This document shows positions 5,907-9,370 of a stretch of DNA of 9,370 nt, one piece after another (within the stretch, counting starts at the first letter, position 1; every line of letters starts with the position of its first letter). Source of the DNA: Candidatus Solincola tengchongensis (GTDB lineage: Bacteria; Actinomycetota; Geothermincolia; Geothermincolales; RBG-13-55-18); contig MU158607.1 of NCBI GenBank assembly GCA_015711895.1, positions 1-9,370 on the forward strand, read 5' to 3'. The notes beneath the pieces are model-generated. The model searched no databases, was not told the DNA's origin, and worked only from the letters and a program-made list of their open reading frames with translations. Both the position numbers and the translations under genes were made by a program.

Positions 5907-7313
5907 TCAGATCACCTCCGTGGTGCCCCCCACCACCAGTTCCCGAACACGCAGGGTGGGCTGCCCCGTGCACACGGGGACGAGCTGTCCTTCCTTCCCG
6001 CACATCCCGGTATCGAAATCGATGTCATCGCCCACGGCGTCGATGTCCAGGAGCACGCGGGGGCCGTTCCCGATCAGGGTAGCCCCCTTCACCGGCTCGG
6101 CCACTTTTCCCTTGCGGATCATGTAGCCCTCGGTTACGGCGAAGATGAAGTCTCCGGTGACCGGGTTGACTTCCCCTCCACCCAGCTTGCGGGCATAAAG
6201 ACCCAGCTCGGTGTCGGCTATGATGTCCTCGACGCGGCCTCCGCCCGCCTCTATGTACGTATTGCTCATGCGGGGAATGGGGACGTGGCGGTAGGACTGC
6301 CGGCGCCCGTTGCCGGTCGGTTCGGCGCCGTCCCGCATGGCGCGTTTGCGGTCGTTTATATAGCCCACCAGCACTCCCTCCACGATGAGCGGGGTACGGG
6401 CCGCCCTCACCCCCTCGTCGTCGTAAACGAAGGATCCCCACCGGTTGGCCAGCGTGGCGTCGTCGTAGGCGTTGACCAGGGGCGAGGCCACCTTCTGGCC
6501 CATCCGTCCCGCGAATACCGAAGCCCTCTTGTACACCGCGTCCGCCTCCAGGCTGTGCCCGCAGGCCTCGTGGAATAGGACGCCTCCCGTGCCGTTGGCG
6601 ATGACCACGGCCATGGGGCCGGAGGGGGCAGGCCTGGCCTCCAGCATGGTCAGGGCCTGCAGGGCGGCGGCGCGGCCGATCTCCTCAGGAGGAAATTCCT
6701 GGAATAACTCGTAGCCTCCCAGAATGCCCGGGCTCTCGTGGCCGGTCTGGATCTCCCCCTCATGCGCCGCCACAGCCTGTACCACCATGCGCACCCGCAC
6801 GCGGAGGTCGGTCACCGCCTCGCCCAGGGAGTTGGCGATGAACACCTCCTGGCGGGCGTCTCCGAGCACCACCACCACCTGGACGATGTGCGAGCCGGTC
6901 TCCCTTGCCGCCTGGTCGGCACGGTGCAGGAGCTCGACCTTCCGCTCGCGGGGAAACTCGCCCAGACTCAGGCGTACCGGGTGTTCTTCGAGACGCGGAA
7001 GGTGCCGCAGCGGTTTCTCCATGTCCACCACAGCTGCCTTTCCCGCCCTGGCCGCCGCGGCGGCCGCGCGGGCGGTCTCTTCCAGGGAAGCGGGAGAGAG
7101 GTCGTTGGTATAGGCGTAGGCCACCGATTCCCCGCATATCACGCGAATCCCGGCTCCCGCCTCCCGGCCGGAGATGTTCTCCTCCACCTTCCCCTCCTCC
7201 AGGCGCAGGTTGTAACCGCTCCTGCGCTCCGCGAAGAGCTCCGCGAAATCACCGCCACGCGAGAGGGCGAGCCCTATCACCCGGGCGGCCAGGTCCTGGT
7301 CGAGCAGCGTCAT
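5907..7313 (-). CDS. tldD: TldD zinc metallopeptidase, catalytic subunit
   Basis: This 468-residue protein is the catalytic half of the TldD/TldE peptidase, which threads unfolded peptides into a closed chamber and cuts them with zinc. The HEXXXH motif is intact as HEACGH at 248-253, preceded by ANGTGGVLF. The third expected metal-site region is near the C-terminus at MCGKEGQLVPVCTGQP (437-452), which includes Cys438. Other family blocks are RMGQKVASPLV (270-280), YDDEGVRAARTP (297-308) and GGGEVNPVTGDF (378-389). The start is ATG 7313 with GGAGG 5 nt upstream; the frame continues upstream to a TTG at 7391, but those 26 residues are Arg/Pro/Gly-rich and lack family similarity. The stop TGA is immediately followed by the tldE start, so this is a two-gene operon. 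It lies 237 bp downstream of the histidine kinase on the same strand and may have its own promoter. Confidence 0.96.
   Translation of the reverse strand: MTLLDQDLAARVIGLALSRGGDFAELFAERRSGYNLRLEEGKVEENISGREAGAGIRVICGESVAYAYTNDLSPASLEETARAAAAAARAGKAAVVDMEKPLRHLPRLEEHPVRLSLGEFPRERKVELLHRADQAARETGSHIVQVVVVLGDARQEVFIANSLGEAVTDLRVRVRMVVQAVAAHEGEIQTGHESPGILGGYELFQEFPPEEIGRAAALQALTMLEARPAPSGPMAVVIANGTGGVLFHEACGHSLEADAVYKRASVFAGRMGQKVASPLVNAYDDATLANRWGSFVYDDEGVRAARTPLIVEGVLVGYINDRKRAMRDGAEPTGNGRRQSYRHVPIPRMSNTYIEAGGGRVEDIIADTELGLYARKLGGGEVNPVTGDFIFAVTEGYMIRKGKVAEPVKGATLIGNGPRVLLDIDAVGDDIDFDTGMCGKEGQLVPVCTGQPTLRVRELVVGGTTEVI
5910..5919 (-). promoter_or_regulatory. Full-length Shine-Dalgarno GGAGGTGATC for tldE
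   Basis: GGAGGTGATC matches the complete 16S rRNA anti-SD complement. It overlaps the last codons of tldD, with GGAGG 8 nt from the tldE TTG at 5906. It fixes the non-ATG start and suggests that strong ribosome binding compensates for the weak TTG. Confidence 0.85.
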
Positions 7314-7396
7314 GTGCACCTCCGTATCTCCTGGTCCGGAATGACGGCCCGCCGGCATGCGGCGGCCGGGACCCGAAAAACGCAGCCGCAAATCAT
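7310..7396 (-). CDS. Possible 28-residue Cys-containing ORF overlapping the tldD start (ATGA)
   Basis: An ATG at 7396 opens MICGCVFRVPAAACRR and runs to a TGA that overlaps the tldD ATG as ATGA, the classic coupling arrangement. The peptide has four Cys (3, 5, 14, 27). Its own ribosome site is weak (AAGGTG 12 nt upstream), and the ATG lies inside the candidate -10 TATGAT, so both cannot be real. It is probably chance but is recorded because TldD/TldE acts on peptides. Confidence 0.12.
   Translation of the reverse strand: MICGCVFRVPAAACRRAVIPDQEIRRCT
7317..7323 (-). promoter_or_regulatory. Shine-Dalgarno GGAGGTG deciding the tldD start
   Basis: GGAGGTG precedes the ATG at 7313, with 5 nt between GGAGG and the start codon. 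This supports ATG 7313 over the longer TTG 7391 reading, whose extension would be translated through a GC-rich hairpin. Confidence 0.75.
7333..7373. repeat. Nested GC-rich inverted repeat in the tldD leader
   Basis: The inner stem pairs 7346-7354 with 7360-7367 (eight pairs, one bulged C) around the loop GCATG. An outer stem pairs GGTCC at 7333-7337 with GGACC at 7369-7373. It would fold in RNA about 20-60 nt before the tldD ATG, just upstream of the ribosome site. There is no U tract, so a terminator is unlikely. A leader structure affecting translation or RNA stability is possible. Confidence 0.45.
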
Positions 7397-7397
7397 A
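7392..7397 (-). promoter_or_regulatory. Possible -10 element (TATGAT) for the tldD-tldE operon
   Basis: TATGAT on the minus strand lies about 80 bp before the tldD ATG, at the edge of an AT-richer patch (7391-7440), and would start a transcript near 7385. The hexamer 17 bp upstream is AAGGTT, a poor -35. The operon may also be read from the kinase gene upstream. Confidence 0.3.
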
Positions 7398-7487
7398 CCG
7401 GCGGAAAACACCTTAACCTTATGGAATATCCTTCTATAAGACTCAGGGAACCAACGAGACCTGCCGAACCGGCCCGGTGGCGGTCAG

Positions 7488-7528
7488 CCGTCCATACCCT
7501 CACGGCATCCCTTTGGGCCGCCGGACGG
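7488..7528. repeat. Stem-loop structure just after the histidine kinase gene
   Basis: CCGTCC (7488-7493) pairs with GGACGG (7523-7528). Inside, CGGC (7503-7506) pairs with GCCG (7517-7520), with a further CC/GG stack and a small loop. It begins 23 bp after the kinase stop in the minus direction, a likely place for a 3' end. No U tract follows, so termination would have to be factor-dependent or of a U-less type. Confidence 0.35.
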
Positions 7529-7550
7529 TCCTCGTCAACGCCCCTCCGGT

Positions 7551-9370
7551 TCATTTTTCCGCGCCGACCTCCCGCCCTTCCATCCCCCGCGGTATCTCGA
7601 AGCTCACGATTGTCCCTCCGCCGTGGCGGTTCTCCGCCCATATCCTTCCTCCGTGAGCCTCCACCAGCTCGCGGCAGATGAAGAGGCCCAACCCCACCCC
7701 GGAATAAGGCCGCTTCATGGAGCCGTCCGCTTGGTAGAATCGGTCGAACACCCGCTTCAGCTTCGAGGGCTCGATGCCGATCCCGCGGTCCATCACCCTC
7801 ACCAGCACCCGGTCCCCCCTCACCCTTCCCTCCAGGCGGATCTCGCCTTTTCCCTGCGAGAACTTCACGGCGTTGGAGACCAGGTTGGTGAGGACCTGTT
7901 CCATGCGTCGGGCGTCGGCCATGACCAGGGGGAACTCGGGAGAGAAGTCCACCACTATCGGCTGGTCCGGGCTCCTCTCCGCGTACTGGGAGGCCACCTT
8001 TCGGGCCACTCCCTCGAGGTCGCACACCTCCTTGTTCAGCCGCACCCTCCCCATCTCCAGCAGGGAGAGGTCCAGGAGCTCGTCCACCAGCCGGGACAGG
8101 AACTCGGTCCTCTCCAGGATGACCTGGAGACACTGCAGCTCCTCCTCGTAGGTGAGGCTCTCGTAGTAATCGCGTATGGTCTGGGCATAGCCGCTGATGA
8201 GGGAGAGCGGCTGCTTGAGCTCGTGGGTCACCATGGAGATGAAATTGGACTTCATCTCGTCCAGGGAACGCAGCTCCCGGTTGGCTTGCTCAAGCTCCTC
8301 CACATGCCTCTGAAGCTCCCTGTGGAGCATGGCGTTCTCCAGGGCGATCCCTACCTCTCCGGCCAGGGCGGAGAGGGTACGGCGGGATTCCTCCCCCAGT
8401 TGGCCGGCCTCCGCGGAAGCGGTGCAGAGGAGGCCCAGCGTCCTCTTGGCCGAGCGGAGGGGCAGGAGGATGACGGAACCCCCGGGAAAGAGCCGCGCCA
8501 GCTCGGCGTGGTCGTGCTCTTCACCGGGTTCCAGGAAGACGGCCTCCCCGGCGGCGATGGCCTCCCCCAGCGGGCCCGCCCCGGCGGTGAACCGCTCCGG
8601 GAGGAGCCCGACCTCACCCGCCGGCGTGCGGCTGTAGAGGAGGTTGAAGCTCTCCCCCGCGGCCAGGTAGCACCATCCCATCTCGTGGGAGCTGAAATCC
8701 ATGACCGCCTGCATGGCCCTCTGCAGGATCTCGTCAGGGTCCCGGTATCCCCACAGGGAGAACACCATCTCGTAGAGGGTGCGCAGTTCGGCGGTCCTCT
8801 TGCGCACCTTATCCTCCAGCATCAGGTGCGAGCTGTGCAGGGCATCGGCCATGCGGTTGAAGCTGGTCGCCAGACCCTCCAGTTCCTGGCCCCCCCGGAC
8901 CTCCACGCGAAAGCCAAGGTCTCCCAGGCCGAGTTTCTCGGCGGCCTCCTGCAGGCGGCGCAGGGGGTCGGCTATCATATGCGCCAGGAGGGCGGCGGCC
9001 AGCATGGAGGCCAGGGCCAGCCCCGCCACGACGTAGATGATGAGATCCCGGAGGCGGGTGAGGTCGGCGAAGGCGTTGGCGGAGTCCTCCTCCACCATGA
9101 TGCCCCAGCCCGTCTCCGGGAGCCGGAAATATCCCCCAAGCACCTTGCGCCCGGCGTAATTGCGGTATTCCGCCACGCCGCTCTGCCCTTCGACGACCCG
9201 GCGCACCCCCTCGGTATGCAGGGGCTCGCCAAGGATCTCCAGGCCCATCTCGGAAAGAGACCGCGGCGGCCGGGTTATCAAACGCCCCTCGGCGTCCACC
9301 AGGTATGCCTCGCCGGAGATACCCACCGTCAGGGAACCCAGTTCTCCGCTTATTCCCTCGGGGGCCAGGT
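7551..9370 (-). CDS. Membrane sensor histidine kinase, Cache-HAMP-GAF-HisKA-HATPase (5' truncated)
   Basis: The frame stays open to the window edge, so the N-terminus, including the first membrane helix and most of the sensor, is missing; GTG 9326 is internal. Counting from 9326, the order is as follows. Residues 1-80 are the end of an extracellular Cache domain (GEAYLVDAEGRLI, then TGWGIMVEED). A membrane helix lies at about 94-117, HAMP at 115-168 and GAF at about 195-335. A coiled coil lies at about 335-360. The HisKA H-box has H368 in VTHELKQPL. The ATPase has an N-box (N481, N485), G1 DRGIGI (513-518), F-box RVFDRFYQAD and G2 GVGLGL (543-548). All catalytic residues are present. It should sense a small extracellular ligand, plus a GAF signal, and phosphorylate a response regulator. 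None is encoded downstream; one could lie beyond 9370. The H-box carries KQPL instead of the common RTPL. Confidence 0.95.
   Translation of the reverse strand, partial: LAPEGISGELGSLTVGISGEAYLVDAEGRLITRPPRSLSEMGLEILGEPLHTEGVRRVVEGQSGVAEYRNYAGRKVLGGYFRLPETGWGIMVEEDSANAFADLTRLRDLIIYVVAGLALASMLAAALLAHMIADPLRRLQEAAEKLGLGDLGFRVEVRGGQELEGLATSFNRMADALHSSHLMLEDKVRKRTAELRTLYEMVFSLWGYRDPDEILQRAMQAVMDFSSHEMGWCYLAAGESFNLLYSRTPAGEVGLLPERFTAGAGPLGEAIAAGEAVFLEPGEEHDHAELARLFPGGSVILLPLRSAKRTLGLLCTASAEAGQLGEESRRTLSALAGEVGIALENAMLHRELQRHVEELEQANRELRSLDEMKSNFISMVTHELKQPLSLISGYAQTIRDYYESLTYEEELQCLQVILERTEFLSRLVDELLDLSLLEMGRVRLNKEVCDLEGVARKVASQYAERSPDQPIVVDFSPEFPLVMADARRMEQVLTNLVSNAVKFSQGKGEIRLEGRVRGDRVLVRVMDRGIGIEPSKLKRVFDRFYQADGSMKRPYSGVGLGLFICRELVEAHGGRIWAENRHGGGTIVSFEIPRGMEGREVGAEK

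Noticed and set aside
7314..7391. N-terminal extension of TldD from TTG 7391
   Set aside because: The extra 26 residues are Arg/Pro/Gly-rich and unlike TldD N-termini, there is no ribosome site, and the ATG at 7313 has a good GGAGG 5 nt upstream.
7488..7528. Intrinsic terminator of the histidine kinase gene
   Set aside because: The stem is present but no run of U follows it in the minus direction, so I record it only as an inverted repeat.
7314..7550. RiPP precursor peptide gene as the TldD/TldE substrate
   Set aside because: The only nearby small frame (7310-7396) has a weak ribosome site and no leader/core pattern. No RiPP-modifying enzyme is encoded in the window.
1..9370. CRISPR array, insertion sequence, phage or tRNA/rRNA genes
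   Set aside because: I saw no regularly spaced direct repeats, transposase-like proteins, terminal repeats, or tRNA-like cloverleaf with TTCRA arm in the gaps between genes.

Overview
The window is bacterial, GC-rich and gene-dense. It has strong Shine-Dalgarno sequences (one matches the whole 16S anti-SD), frequent non-ATG starts (TTG, GTG) and very tight gene packing. An LCP (LytR-CpsA-Psr) protein, an undecaprenyl-pyrophosphatase-like PAP2 protein and a Cache/HAMP/GAF histidine kinase fit a high-GC Gram-positive-type bacterium, for example an uncultured deep-branching actinobacterium. That placement is a guess from gene content; no rRNA or tRNA is visible.

Layout. (1) Positions 1-357, plus strand: the 3' end of a gene whose product ends in a K/E/R-rich helix and a Pro/Glu-rich tail. 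(2) Positions 368-2109, minus strand: an LCP glycopolymer ligase followed by a compact PHP-domain phosphoesterase; the PHP gene ends 10 bp from the gene in (1), tail to tail. (3) Positions 2110-2601: a 0.5-kb divergent control region with an exact TATAAT facing right, an AT-rich palindrome, inverted repeats and a possible small leader ORF facing the LCP gene. (4) Positions 2602-4511, plus strand: a two-gene unit of a PAP2 membrane protein and an unrecognised membrane protein with an alpha/beta-hydrolase-like soluble part. (5) Positions 4533-7313, minus strand: tldE/pmbA and tldD, encoding the two halves of the TldD/TldE metallopeptidase, with tldD first in the transcript. (6) Positions 7551-9370, minus strand: a membrane sensor histidine kinase cut off by the window end.

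How the genes may work together. LCP enzymes transfer glycopolymers from an undecaprenyl carrier to peptidoglycan, and BcrC-type PAP2 enzymes regenerate undecaprenyl phosphate, so the divergent LCP/PAP2 pair suggests an envelope lipid-carrier locus. However, the PAP2 protein lacks the usual motif-2 histidine (PSNP instead of PSNH/PSGH). Its partner has Gly where a hydrolase nucleophile would sit. This pair of apparently degenerate membrane enzymes is the most unusual thing in the window. TldD/TldE is a recognisable, intact two-subunit peptidase. I see no RiPP precursor or substrate gene beside it, and no CRISPR array, insertion sequence or phage gene.
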